Notes under the pieces: model-generated | Databases searched by the model: none | What the model was told of the DNA's origin: nothing | Seen by the model: the letters and a program-made list of their open reading frames with translations, nothing else | Source: Tuctoria greenei | Lineage: Eukaryota; Streptophyta; Magnoliopsida; Poales; Poaceae | Assembly: GCA_036927565.1 (NCBI GenBank) | Contig: JAYESD010000002.1 | Span: 225,329,605 to 225,393,604, forward strand | Reading direction: 5' to 3' | Length of the DNA stretch: 64,000 nucleotides | Position numbers and translations under genes: made by a program | Shown: positions 11,938 through 23,353 of the stretch, one piece after another | Position numbering within the stretch: the first letter of the stretch is position 1 | How the letters are laid out: each line of letters begins with the position of its first letter

Positions 11938-12946
11938 GGGGGAGTTTTGAAACTTGGGAAGTCTATGTGTGAATCTGAAATTAAAATAATATGAGCATAG
12001 TATTTCATACATATATGACTTTGTGATTCCTTTTATATGCTGAAAGTTCTTACTACATTACTCGTGTTATACATTTTGTAGTTTTTGCCATGTCTAGTAA
12101 TTGGAATAATTACATACACTAAAACTGGTCATGGTCGAACTTTCTTGCTGTTTTGAACTTGTTACATGTTCACAAATGCTTTTAATCATTTAGAGTTAAT
12201 CAAGTAATCAACTCACATGTTGAGTTTTTATGAACAAATATAAATTGAGAAAAGATCAAGAGAATATGCATGCATCGCACTTCTTCTTTTGAGACAGCTT
12301 ATCATTGCACTTAGATATGAACTTGGAAGAAGTTGTGTATGACTAAAACCATGTCCTTAAGCTTCTGATTGTCAAATGACATAGGCTTGGCTTGGTTGGT
12401 TAGAATAAGGCAGATGCGCATATAATCTCTTGCAAATATCATATGATCTAAATTTGTGTTTTGAAAAATAATAAAATGCAGCAACTAGTGTCATGCTTTC
12501 AAGTTATGAAGTAGTTAAGTTTGTGAGATCATGACTTGATTAAATTGAAAATTACATTTGATCTCTAGCATGGCTTACACTACTTTACGTATTTCATTGA
12601 TGTGATAATGTAAGGTACTTGATAGTATGACTTGGATGAGCTTTGTTTATATGTATATGTTATAATATGCTCATAACAACTAAAGGGGGAGAGATAAATT
12701 GTTTATATGCTCATGACTTGCTGAATACATTGCCAAAGGGGGAGAGATAAGCATGAAGAGAAAGAGAATATTTGCATAAAGAGAGATAATAAAGGGGGAG
12801 AAATAATATGGGATATTTTTTTGGATTTTCTTCTCATTTTACTTTTGATTTACAAAGGGGGAGAAATTATTTTCAAAAATTTTATGTGAATAATCCAATG
12901 TTCGGATTTTAAATGGTGGTGCCAATGCATTCATCAAGGGGGAGAT
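11938..12946 (+). other. Copia A 3' non-coding region with repeated polypurine tracts
   Basis: There is no coding frame. At least six (A)AGGGGGAGA-type purine tracts occur, at about 11938, 12682, 12735, 12791, 12853 and 12936. The last abuts the 3' LTR and is the functional position for plus-strand priming; the others look like extra copies. Confidence 0.75.
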
Positions 12947-14808
12947 TGTAAGACCTATGTGTGCTGAATACATTGGCTTGTAGTGAATACACTTGCTTTG
13001 ACGATAAAAGTTTTGAATATCACCAAAACACCTTTTTATCAAGGTCCGACTCTAGCTCTGAGCTACAGCAAGGTCCGACGGTAGGTCCTGCTTGGTTTGG
13101 GTAGCTCCAGTTACGTTCGATGCTAGGTCCGACTAGCTTTGGTCAGCTCCGGTGAAGTTTTGTCCTTAGCTCCGGCATGTTTTTGATAGCTCCGCCGTGT
13201 TTTTGCTAAGCTCCGAGTTGATTTTTCTAGCTCCGACTTTTGGGATTAATAGTTCCGACTAGTTCTGGTTAGCTCCGACGCTAGGTCCTGCTAGTTTTGT
13301 AAGCTCTGGCGGGAGCTTGGTTGTACTAGTTTTGGTAAGCTCCGGCGCTAGGTTCTACTAGCTTTTGTTAGCTCCGGCTCAAGGTCTGGGTTGCTCTGGC
13401 AAGGTCCGGAACTTGAACGTAGTGCTTCTGCTTTTTATTTGCAATGTTTCGTACTTGCTTTACATTGTTGGAAAGATTGCTTAGTATTCATTTGCTAAGT
13501 TTTTGGTGCGTTTTGGTTGATATGAATGATATCATGTTACTGTGGTTTTGCAACATGCTTATGTGAGGTTCTCACGTAGGGTGTTGTGTTCGGAACTAAC
13601 TTGAGTCAAGTCGAGGACTTGGGCTCGTATGGATTGGTTGTTTATTCATGTGCAGGTGTTGCTTGAGTTCAAGACATGGCTGGTGACGGGATCCATTGGA
13701 CTAGTCTCAGGGAGGAGATGAGGTTCCAACAACCAAATTCAGGAGGAATTGTGGTTGAGCTGATCAGGAGGTTGCGCAGCATGATTGAATCAAGAACAAT
13801 GCATATGAAGGTATTGTGGACGTCATTGGAAGATGTTTGCACGTGTGCAAGGAGTGCATGGACGTGGCTACATGGTTCCGAGACGTGATGAAGAGATATG
13901 GACGTAAAGAGTTGGTCGGGAAGGTCCAACCGACTAGGTTATGGACTCAGGCTGCGGCTGAGTCGGGTTCGACTCAAATATGGAAAGATTTGAGTTGGTT
14001 ATGATAGGATTTCATGTGGGTAACGAATTTGAGTTGTTTAGGAATGTGGGATACGTTCCTAAAGTGTTTGGAAGTCTTAAGATTGCTTCTATCTGCGTAT
14101 AGAAGAATCCTAAGCAGTTATGGAAAGTTACGATTCGTGAACAGAGTAGGATTAGGTTCCTGATTTGAGTTGAGTTGGCTTTCGAGCTGGTTATATAAGC
14201 AAGGGAGCCTAGAGCTCGTGGGGTACGACTTTGGGGGCTGTTCCTCTTGTGTTCTATTGAATAAAATTCGTAGTTTGAAGGAACTTTTGTGCCCTGTTCG
14301 TCCGACTTGTTCCAGACAAGTTTTACTCGTCAAGTTTCTGGACAGCACTACTCTTTGTTGGTGGTTTTATCATAACTCGAGTTTTGATCCAATTGACGTG
14401 ATTCTTTTGTGTTGTCTTCACAACTTGATTGTCTATCATATGTCAAAATTTCACGGTCATTGGATTTGTGGTCTATGATCTACATGAATTTCCTTGCAAT
14501 GTTCCAGAATTGTTTTTTTTTCTCGGGTAGGGCAGATTGGCCATTGTTTGATCTTTCGATCATAACTTGAGTTTTTCTCAACGGATTTGAGTGATTCTTC
14601 TTGTGTTGTCTTCGTGACTTGATTCTCTCTGATATCTACCACTTTTGTCATGGTGAAACACGTTTAGATTAGTCTCACACATGATTTCTTTAACAGATCA
14701 TTTTTCTGTCGAAAGGGTTTGGGGTTTAATTGTTTCCGCTGCATAAGATTTTTAAATCTACCATTCACCCCCCCTCTAGTAGCTTTTCACGTGCTCTTCT
14801 ATCCTACA
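12947..14808 (+). repeat. Copia A 3' LTR (1862 bp)
   Basis: It pairs with 4536-6406 and has the same TGTAAG...CCTACA borders. It is preceded by an AAGGGGGAGAT tract and followed by the TTTAA duplication (14809-14813). The poly-C run is shorter than in the 5' copy. Confidence 0.92.
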
Positions 14809-14813
14809 TTTAA
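14809..14813. repeat. Target site duplication of Copia A, right copy
   Basis: TTTAA, identical to 4531-4535. Confidence 0.9.
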
Positions 14814-15514
14814 TCATGGCAAATAAAATTTTTAGCTCATCATCACGCACTATCCTTACATCTCCTTTTGGGAACATAGTCATAACCACCCATCTATGCA
14901 TGAAGCGTAAAGTAGGGTAGTGCAAGTGTCTATTCCTAGGTGCACTACATCTGACCTCACCAGTTAAATCTTTCCAAAGACTTTGTTTGTTAAACTTAGG
15001 CAAAGTGTTTAAATCTAGCAAACAACATTTATGGAAGCCTAGGATTTCACTTAATTCTTTCCATAGGATGTTGTATTCATTTTTAAATAATCTAAAAGTA
15101 ATACCATCAAAATCCTATTTTGAGTGTGCAAAGGAATTGTATTTAGAGAAGGCGTGAACCTTTCTCCTCTATGTGAGCAAAATTTTCGCATCCTAATGCA
15201 CACCAAATGGAAAAGAATTCAGAATACATACCTATTTTGGAGATCAAATCCGGATCATAAGCTTTCGTATGAGAAAACTCACGATCTTGGATGAGCTTGC
15301 GTGCTTGATCTTCAACTTTATTTTGGATGTCAAGGTCGCCGCCGTGAATAAGTTGATGAGGGTTGCTCCTCTCTCCCATGGGAGTGTCCTCTCCTACACT
15401 CCTCCTCCGTGAACTTGGTGTAGCAACAGAAGAGGGACATGCACTTGAATCTCCACCATGGCTTGAGCTTGCAGCCTCCTTCCTCTTTCCAAACAACATA
15501 TTCATTCCTTTCAT
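14809..15514 (-). pseudogene. Element B second ORF (ATHILA-ORF1-like), N-terminal part
   Basis: The likely start is the ATG at 15514 (MKGMNMLFGKRKEAASSS). The protein begins with a basic, serine-rich leader (SRRRSVGEDTPMGERSNPHQL). A conserved region follows with LIQDREFSHTKAYDPDLI, KIGMYSEFFSIWCALG, and then TLRFMHRWVVMTMFPKGDVR with DELKILFAM toward 14814. Reading breaks near 15140 by frameshift. The protein then continues at 4535 on the far side of Copia A. It resembles the Athila ORF1 family as I know it; no enzymatic motif is visible. A TATA box lies 257 bases upstream on the minus strand. Its function is unknown. Confidence 0.7.
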
Positions 15515-16194
15515 GGCCACAACAAGAAAGAACACAACAAGACAAAAATTCGAAGGTGATGTTAGTGAAAACAAAACCTCGGTGAATTTTCCCTTGAAGA
15601 ACTTGAGAGCAAATTGCAAATGCAAACACAAGCAAATATTTTTGGGTTGGATTTTGAGCAAGAGTGCTTCAATGAAGAGAAAGAAAAAACAATGTGAGCA
15701 AGAGTGACTTTGGGGATGTATGAAATGAGGTGAAGTGTGAAGAGAAGTGCTCCTCACGACCACCTTTTATAGTGTGCAATCCCCAACGATCACTAGGGAA
15801 CCAAATGTAGCCGTTGGAGGAGAAAGAGCCAAAATGGCTCTTTCCCCTAGTCGGCCGAACAGGGGGGTCGGCCAACCTAACAGGTGGGATCCCGTGTTCC
15901 CCCTTTTGGCAGGTGGCTCACCAACGGCTATGGAATTAGCACGTTGGTGAAACACCACTTTTGCAGCTTAGAAAAACTTTTTTCTAATAAAAACTCTTTT
16001 TTCAAAACCCAAAATTTTCTTTTGTGAAAAATAAATAAATAAAAATGATATTTGAGAATATAAGATTCTCAACTTGCTAAGAAAAACCAAACATGCAGTG
16101 GCGAAAATCACTAAGTGGGGAAAAATCAAAAAAAGAGAAGAGAAAAGAAAAATCAAATAAAGGATAACTACCAATTTAACTTATTGGCTAGGTC
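15515..16194 (-). other. Element B spacer between protease and second ORF (promoter-like)
   Basis: A non-coding A/T-rich segment (15960-16190), then a GC-rich stretch with opposed GTCGGCC words (15850-15890), a TATA box and a long leader. The homologous segment of element C is 28034-28744. No RT or integrase remnant is visible here. Confidence 0.6.
15765..15771 (-). promoter_or_regulatory. Internal TATA box upstream of element B second ORF
   Basis: TATAAAA on the minus strand, 257 bases upstream of the ORF start. Element C keeps a TATAAA at the homologous place (28481), and the sequence just downstream (GTGAGGAGCAC..TCTTCACAC) is also conserved. Promoter function is an inference. Confidence 0.45.
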
Positions 16195-18281
16195 TCACCA
16201 CCGTCCGATGAGATGTACATTCCTCTTTCTTCGTTTCTTGACATCCGGGCCTAGAGGGATGGGCTCGGACAGCTTGGCTTGCTTCTTTCGCCATTTCTTC
16301 CTTGGTGGCTTGGTGGACTTGGGCCTTTGACGAGGCATGGACTTCTTCGTCTTCTTGGGGTGTCGGCGTGGACGATAAGACGAGTTTTTTGCATAGATCA
16401 AATTCCTCATGAATGCAATGAGCGGGTCCACCTTTGGAGGTGTGATTTCGACGTCTTGAATGTGGTTAACATTTGACCATACTTGATATGGATCATGGAG
16501 CATTGCTCCAACTTTGGGCGAAAGTTAAACTTCTCCTCCTTGCCATTGATATGGATGTGGATTTTTTCTGCTCCCACGTCTATGCGAGCCTTCGTGGTGC
16601 GTAGGAATGGGCGCCCAAGAATGAGCGGCGTATCCTTCTCGACCTCCATGTCGAGCACCACGAAATCCATAGGTATGAAGTAGTTCTAGATTTTCACCTG
16701 GACATCTTCAATGATACTCGCCGGATAATGGACTAAAGAAACAGCCAGTTGGAGCTACATTAGTGTTGGAGTAAGTTTCGTGAAGTTCAGCTGGTCAAAA
16801 GCCACCTTGGGCATCACACTCACACTTGCTCCAAGGTCACAAAAGGCATTGTCAAAGTGGTGTGCCCCAATTGAGCATGATATTGTAGAACATCCGGGAT
16901 CCTTCAGCCATTTGCCTCCTTGTAGGTAAATCATGTTGGCACTTTCCACAGGAGGTTCGGGCTGTCCTGGCATCTTGCCATTCTCCACTGGAGGAACAGC
17001 AGCTGCCAGTTGAGCCAACTGAGTTTTCAACATCTTGTTGAAGCTCAATTGGTTCTTGAAGGCTGAGGATAGTCCTTCAATGTTGGCATTTATGATCTCT
17101 AGGGTCTTGTCATTGTCCTACAACTTCTTCGATGTAGCCTCATTGATCTTTAGCTAGCCGATGGCAAGTTCTCTCAAGTTGGGCTGATTTCCATTGTTGC
17201 CATTGTTGTTGTACCCTCCTTGAAAGAATGGGCATGGTTGGCCCCACCCTTGCCCCCCTGGACGATAGCCATTGTTGTTTCAATTGTTGGCTACGCATAA
17301 GGCATCCTTATGGGTTTATGGGCAGTCATTGCACATATGGCCCGTGTTGCCACAGACTTCACAAGTAATATGATAGTCTAAGGCATAGGCATTGCCGCAT
17401 ACTTCACCATTGCCTTGTCCATAAATTTTCTTCATAAGGAGGTCCAATTTAGCAGCGATCATGTCCACCTCCTTCAAGGTGTGCATGAATCGTTGGCGGT
17501 TATGGAGATGCTCGTCGCTCAAACCCATGTTTGGCACCATCTTCTCAATCAAATCTTTGACTTTGGGCACCGTCAATGAGAAGAAGGCACCTCCAGCAGC
17601 AGCATCAACATGGTCACGGGCAGAAGGGATCAGCCCATTGTAAAAGTTTTGGATGATGAGCCAGTCATCCATCCCATGGTTGGGACAGGCTAGGATATAC
17701 TCATGCAGCCTTTCTGAAGCCTCGGTAATAGATTCCTTGGCATCTTGCTGGAAGCTGGAAATTCTTCCACGTAGGGCATTGGTCTTGCCCAACGGGAAAA
17801 ACTTGGTGAGGAATGGTGTAGTACACTTCTCTCAAGTATCTATAGCACTTCGGTTCGTGTAGAACCACTGTTTTGCTCTCCCAATAAGAGAGAACGGAAA
17901 CAGCCTAAGGTGGACAACATCAGGAGATACATCCTTAATCTTTAAAGTGCTGAAGATCTCAAGAAACTGTTGCAGGTGATCACTTGAATCCTCATTAGCC
18001 TTCCCAAAAAATGGGTTGGCTTGCACCATAGTGATCAGGCCAATCTTGATTTCGAAGTTTATGTCTCCCGTGTTAATAGTGGGCCCAACAGGCACATTGT
18101 TAGCAGAGGGAGCCAAAAACTCACGCAGGGTCTTCTGAGCCATTGGTGTTTCAGTTGTTGTTGCAGTTGTGCTAGCTTGCTTTGCCGCTCGAAGCTTCTG
18201 AGGAGTAACGACACGAGGTCGATCTCTTAGAAGGGATTTGGGAGCTTCAACAAAGTTTTCCGGCAAGCGGAAACCAGACAT
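16195..18281 (-). pseudogene. Element B gag-protease (Athila-like Gypsy)
   Basis: It starts at ATG 18281 (MSGFRLPENF). The retrotransposon gag core follows (ANPFFGKANEDSSDHLQQF, RLFPFSLIGRAKQWFY). A TGA near 17832 stands where tryptophan is expected, and the core resumes with EYILACPNHGMDDWL and IQNFYNGLIPSARDH. An intact CCHC knuckle, CEVCGNTGHMCNDC, lies at about 17320-17360. A retropepsin-like protease has the active-site triplet in CDLGASVSVMP (about 16810-16850) and LILGRPFL (about 16610). A basic, proline-rich tail with KSTKPPRKKW ends at 16195. Several frameshifts and stops break the gene. No RT follows. Confidence 0.8.
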
Positions 18282-18390
18282 GCACTAACCTATTTTCACA
18301 TAGAATGCGAAAACAAAGAAGGCTCATCTTTACTAAAACCTACCAGGGTCCTATCCTATTCACTCAATCATGCAATACTTCGGCTGCCTT

Positions 18391-18407
18391 CCCCGACTAC
18401 AGCGCCA
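18391..18407 (-). other. Element B primer-binding site (TGGCGC type)
   Basis: On the minus strand TGGCGCTGTAGTCGGGG follows the LTR end ...ATATCAACA after eight bases. It resembles the tRNA-Asp-type TGGCGCCGTTGCCGGGG site of Athila-group elements. A second, decayed copy lies inside the LTR. Confidence 0.65.
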
Positions 18408-18415
18408 GAAATGCT

Positions 18416-20009
18416 TGTTGATATTTCCTTCGCACTACTAACAATTCATCCCTAGCAATGGTGCCAAAAATGCTTGCTGGTACGTTTTGATTCTTAAATG
18501 AACGTTCGCAAGCGCACATAAACTATTGCTGTAGCATTTCCCCATTTAAGTGTATTCCCAAAGGGTGTCATTTATATTTTCCCAAAGGAAGGCTAGGTGG
18601 AAGCAAAACAATCATCAAGTGGAGAGGCTAGGCTGATCTAGGTAGGGTTCTAGGAAGGATGGATAAAAGGGTAATTGAGGTAGTGTGACACACTCAAGAG
18701 CATCCTATCCTAAGGGGATAAATGAGGCAATAGAGGGACTAGGCTAAGAGTTAGGTAGATACTCCTACTATGCTTCTAATGTACATATACATAGCCTAAG
18801 TTAGTTACTAATGATAATATTAATTATGAATTCTCATGCTAAGTGGATTAACACATCGGGCATGAGTATACCCCTAGCAACACTGGGCGACTCCCGCCAA
18901 GAGCCTGTGGCATAGACGAATGTGGAGGATTACAAAGGACAGATAGGGCAGTCACCACCTACTGCATACCTCTTCAATCCGTGGGTCTACGATACATTCA
19001 ACGCTACTCTCTATCCTAGCATGCTAGCATATTAAGTAATTACCTTAAGAGCCTAGGCACAAGCCATCCTAAGGCAATGAACTAAATCATCATTGAACCA
19101 ATGTTAATTCATAGCATAAGTGATATATATATTAATATAGTCATATCATAGCTAATTAGACTATAGTGAAGGCTTATAGTGTTTATGATGATATGTTAAG
19201 AATGGTATAGCACAATCATAAATACTACTCCTACCACATACATGAAAAATCCACAATCAAATAAGAAACGCTTCATCCAAGTATATGAACAATAGAAGAC
19301 TAAAGATATCATCTTTATTATGAATAAAGTCACAAATACAAATAGGAATATGGAAGCCATACCTTTCGCAATTGGGAAGAGACTCCTTCTACTCCTCTCC
19401 TACTTGGACTATGGACTTGATACTCTCCTCTCTACAACCTATACTCCTCTAAACCTGTGGAGAGTAGTGGATACAAAGGAAGAATACTCCAGGGTGTGTT
19501 GAAGTGAGGGGTACTATTCATAGCTTGGAGAAGGGTCGGTTCCCATCACCAAAAGCGCGTGAATCAGTCACCCATGACCTCTTCAAGCCAGAAGGAGCCA
19601 ACACGTGGCATTTTACCGCGTTTGGCGCCAATACCTAGTGGGTCGACTAGGGGGGTCGACCGACCTGGTCTTGGCCCTGTTGTGGTTGTGCTTCATCCAG
19701 GTCTCTACTAGGTGGGTCTCGTTCCTTCATATGGGTGCTACACCATTGGATGGCCTCATATACTTCTGTTTGTGGGCCATTTGATCCATGTGGTACCACA
19801 TGTCATCGGTTGATTGGCTGGAATGATATTTTATAGGATACATCCCCTTGTTTCACTTAATTTCTACATAGAATCCATGCATGCACTACTTTCTCCATGG
19901 ACAAGTAAAAATAGGTTAAATAGAAAGGTGATGTGTGCAAGAAATGACAATTCCTTCACATAATTGAGTTATATTGACGGGTAAAATTAGTGTATAACAG
20001 CCGTCAACA
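18416..20009 (-). repeat. Element B 5' LTR (1594 bp)
   Basis: Plus-strand borders are TGTTGATATTTCC...CCGTCAACA. It pairs with 773-2358 and is followed directly by GAGCA. The two copies differ by many substitutions and small indels, so B is clearly older than A and D. Confidence 0.87.
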
Positions 20010-20014
20010 GAGCA
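20010..20014. repeat. Target site duplication of element B, right copy
   Basis: GAGCA, identical to 768-772. Confidence 0.85.
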
Positions 20015-21151
20015 CATGAAGCTCAACAACCACAAGCCACAAAACACGACATCAAGTGAAAGAGATCAAACAAAGAGGCAAAGCAAGATGATCCTCCTTC
20101 TCTTACATTCCCAAACCCTAATCTTCTCAAGATTTGGTTCTAGAGGGCAAGTAGGCGGAGTAGAAAGCTTAGGATGGCTCAAGGAAACTTGTGGTGGTGC
20201 TAGGGTTCAAATGTTTTGAGTTAGAGGTCAGGGGATCCCTTTTTATAGGAGTCCCGAAATCTAACCATTGTCAGCATTCAATGTGCGGACTAATCTGGCC
20301 AAGACCCCGGACTAGTCCGGCCTACTGGATCCACACTACGTCACACTCTACTGATGGTGACATACCCTCCAACGTTTGAATTTCAAACGGTCATGGCACA
20401 CCGGACTAGTCCAGGCAAGAACGATATAATCCGAACTACAACAAAATGTCTTGGTCCGTCTAAAAACACACAAGATTGGAAGCACCGGACTAGTCCGGGC
20501 AATGGGCGAACAAGTCCGACCAACATGAATTAGCCTCAAAAACCCTTCTCACTTAATACCACGGACTAGTCCGCCTCACAACAAACAAATCCGAAGTACA
20601 ATAGAGACCTTTTGTCCAGCCAAAAACGGATTTCTCTTGGATGTCCGGACTAGTACTTCCTCTGTGGCGGACAAGTCCGGCCTCCTAGGACTTAGCTCCG
20701 AAAACTCTCACCAAGTGTATAATGGACTAGTCCGTCCCCAAACAGACAAGTCCGAACTCACAGAAAAACTATTAATCCGTCCCAAAACGGAGTACTGTGG
20801 CTCACCCGGACTAGTCCGACCCTAAGGCCCGGACAAGTCGGGTCTCCTAGGAAAACTCTCAACAAGGCTTCTCACATATGTTTCTCTCAACCACGACTTT
20901 GAGCCATCTTTTATGATCTCAATGCACTTGATACACACACCCTTACACATAGAAGGCTAGTCTAAAATCAAGACATAAGAAACCATAATTTCTATGCTTG
21001 AGTCTTCAACACGCGCTTCAATCTTTTCCTTTTTGAGGGATTTTCTTTCATTTCAATCATCACACATATGCTTAAGATCAACTGAGCATTAGTCTCTTAA
21101 TTTGTTGTCATCAATCATCCAAAACCACGGGGATGCCTAGATGCACTTTCA
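20015..21151 (-). mobile_element. Copia element F: 3' LTR, proximal (U3) part
   Basis: The LTR continues from 772. It ends at 21151 in ...GCACTTTCA, the complement of TGAAAGTGCATCTAGG, the same start as the D LTRs. Between 20284 and 20842 it holds about fourteen CGGACTAGTCCG/CGGACAAGTCCG-like palindromes, many with one or two substitutions. The older divergence among palindromes fits an older element than D. Confidence 0.82.
20284..20842. repeat. Palindrome cluster in F LTR
   Basis: About fourteen irregularly spaced copies of CGGAC-WW-GTCCG, for example around 20309, 20480, 20565, 20645, 20668 and 20808. Several are mutated in one arm. Confidence 0.85.
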
Positions 21152-21658
21152 ATCTCCCCCTTTTTGGTGATTGATGACGACACATCAAGCTTTAACAAAA
21201 ATGATATAAGGTTGTCTCATAACAAGTGTGTGTAGGAGTAACTCTCCCCTCAATGTATGGATCATAAATGAAAGATTTGAGAGAGTTATCATACATACAC
21301 ATGTTATGGTGGGGTGCCTAAGTGTTGAGTCTATGATTTGTGATAAGGCAATAAACATGAATGCGAAATAGGCAATATTAAGCATCACATCACAATTAAG
21401 CATAGCAAACATCATAATGTGCATACAACTCTTAGCACAAGTCAACTCTTACACAAATTGAATTGTGAGAGTTTCAAAACATATTACAAGTCCATAGGAT
21501 AACCAAGAGAGACAACAACTCTAAAAAGAAGTACACCCTTCCAATCTCTCCCCTTTGGCATCAAGACACCAAAAAGGAAAAGGGGAAGGAAGTCCTACAA
21601 TATACTCATCATCGTCGTCATCTTGCTGCCAATTGTCGCTCTCTGTAGCCTCTGGATA
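21152..21658 (-). other. Element F polypurine tract and 3' non-coding region
   Basis: On the minus strand AAAAAGGGGGAGAT directly precedes the LTR (21152-21166), as in element D. The remainder up to the third ORF is non-coding. Confidence 0.7.
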
Positions 21659-22753
21659 TTAATTGTCTTCATTTCCGTCTTCATTGTTGGAGGTTGCAGC
21701 ATTGGAGGTTCCATCTTCCATAAAATGAGCGAGTTCATCGACAGTGAACTCGGGAAAAGGAGTTAACTGTCCATCACTCCCCGCGGCGGGAGACATGGGA
21801 ACATCGAGCTTGTCGCACATTGCCTTGAGATACTTCTCTTGACGAAGCTCCATACGACGAGTACAAACTTCCACCTTCCGACAAGAGGCGAAAAGTGACT
21901 TGAAGCACTTGAAGAAGCCGCTGTCGGACTGTGATGGAGGAGGAGGTGGTGGAGAAGCCACGAGATGAGAGGAGGAGGCAGGAGGACCGGCATTCTTTAT
22001 TTTTGGTGCAATAGTCTCTAGAGGAGGAAGTTGAGGATGAAGCCTCTGATGAGTAACATCGTTCTTGAACTTCAGCCCTAATACCTTCTAAACTAGATAC
22101 ATGATATATGGTGCATAGCCACACAAGCGGTTGGGGGTGTGTGAGATGTTGAAGATGTCATTAAAGATATACTCCACAACGTTGAATCGGACATCCCCAT
22201 TAATGAGCATCATCAAATGCCTCAAATTTCTTTGAATGATCCCCGCATCTCTATCTTTGGGGGCTATAGTCTTCCTTATAACACGATTGGACACAATATA
22301 GAAAGGATTGATGTTCCTTATGTGCCCCGCCTCATAATTTGCATGGATTGGATACATGTAATCCAAATCATCCCTATCAATAACATTGAGATTTGAAATG
22401 ATGATCTCGTTGTCAATATGATCCCCCAAGCCAAGAATTTGGGCAAACTCCCAATATGTAACCGAGTATTGCTCACTATTAGTGAGCCAAGTGATCCTAT
22501 GATCTCCTTGCCTATGGAAGTAGACTGTGTTGTAGAATTGCATAATAACTTCGATGTTCCAATCATATCTGAATGCCATGAGATCCTTGAGTCCATGGCC
22601 CTCTACGACCTCAATCACCGCTTTGAATGCGGCGTGGTTCTTCTTTGCCATGTAATCCCAATCAATCCATTGAGCATCGGCCACTGGAATTTGCTTGGTC
22701 ATATAAACTATCCGATAGTAATCACAATGGATGTCATACCAAGGCCGAGTCTC
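21659..22753 (-). pseudogene. Copia F third ORF (env-position, plant transposon-protein-like), N-truncated
   Basis: This is the homologue of the D third ORF. Readable blocks on the minus strand include DAQWIDWDYM, AFKAVIEVVEGHGLKDLMAF, ITWLTNSEQYSVTYWEFAQ, NRVIRKTIAPKDRDAG and PNRLCGYAPY. The N-terminus is missing because the LTR of element I starts at 22754; the first residues of the open frame (MKCIMHENEG) come from that LTR. A stop falls after PYIMYLV (about 22088), where D continues with an EKVTG-like segment. The C-terminal part lies in other frames (21659-21961) with SLFASCRKVEV, an acidic tail and ELAHF. The function of the family is unknown; it is not a recognisable envelope protein. 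Confidence 0.72.
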
Positions 22754-22879
22754 TGTAAGACCCTCATTTTCATGCATAATGCACTTCATACATCCTCATA
22801 AATATTTAACATTAAGCCATGTAAAAAGGAACGAGATTAAAATGAATTTAGGGCTACATTGGAAATTTCAGTCTGTCAG

Positions 22880-23180
22880 GGTGCGGACTTGTACGACCTC
22901 TGAAACCGGACTAGTCCGGTATCCCTATTCTCTATTCAGAAAATTCACTTTTTTCAAATGTACGGACTTCTCCGGCTTTAAGTGCCGACTAGTCCGGTGT
23001 TCCAAATTTCATTCAGAAGAATTCAGTTCTTAAAGGTCCGGACTTGTCCGACATGATGCGCGTACTAGTCCGAATTATTCTCTGATGTTTCGCGGACTTG
23101 TGCGGATGGACATGTCTATTTCTACTCTTTTACCCAACAGACTAGTCCGGTCCTAAATGCAGACTAGTCCGGCCTACTGA
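22880..23180. repeat. Palindrome cluster in LTR I
   Basis: About nine copies of CGGAC-WW-GTCCG-like words, including CCGGACTAGTCCGG and its TT-centred variants, plus an isolated copy at 23707-23721. Confidence 0.85.
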
Positions 23181-23353
23181 ATTCAACTCGGATTCTATTA
23201 TTTTCCATGAATTGTTTTTGGGTAATTTCCTTAATTGGGCCCAAGAACTTCGTGCCCAACCTCAGAGGAGTTCAAGTGGACCCCACCTCGGCCTCTACAC
23301 GCCCCCACCGAAAGTCACTTGAAATCCACCCCAAAACCCTAATTATCCACCTC
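23181..23353. other. LTR I pre-TATA region
   Basis: Part of the LTR with no coding content. It leads into TATATAAACAACCC at about 23355, the likely TATA box; the H LTR has the same box on the minus strand at 60768-60775. Confidence 0.45.

Larger units (their letters stand above)
4536..14808 (+). mobile_element. SIRE-type Copia retrotransposon A (10.3 kb, complete but degraded)
   Basis: A full-length plus-strand Ty1/copia element. It has a 5' LTR (4536-6406), a tRNA-iMet type primer site (6409-6420), gag (6469-8758), pol (8762-11937), about 1 kb of 3' DNA rich in AAAGGGGGAGA tracts, and a 3' LTR (12947-14808). The TTTAA duplication and clean TG...CA borders show a simple insertion into element B. 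The order protease, integrase, reverse transcriptase, RNase H identifies Copia; the large gag and long 3' region suit the SIRE/Maximus lineage. At least three frameshifts and one nonsense codon make it non-coding now. The two LTRs still look about 97% alike by eye, so it is younger than B. Confidence 0.92.
773..20009 (-). mobile_element. Athila-like non-autonomous Gypsy element B (nested host of Copia A)
   Basis: A complete minus-strand LTR retrotransposon, about 8.96 kb once the 10.27-kb Copia A and one TTTAA copy are subtracted. Reading on the minus strand, it has a 5' LTR (20009-18416), a TGGCGC-type primer site, gag and protease (18281-16195), a promoter-like segment, a second ORF of ATHILA-ORF1 type (15514-14809, continuing at 4535-3675), about 1.3 kb of non-coding DNA, a polypurine tract and a 3' LTR (2358-773). 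No reverse transcriptase, RNase H or integrase motif is present between protease and second ORF, so it depended on enzymes of a partner element. Frames carry stops and frameshifts. GAGCA duplications flank it. The same layout recurs in element C. Confidence 0.85.

Noticed and set aside
15363..15707. Plus-strand open frame of 114 codons opposite the element B second ORF
   Set aside because: It is the antisense of a recognised minus-strand protein and has no similarity of its own.
16195..18281. Element B as an autonomous Gypsy element with a hidden RT
   Set aside because: Both strands between protease and second ORF, and around the A insertion, show no RT, RNase H or integrase motif; C confirms the same layout.
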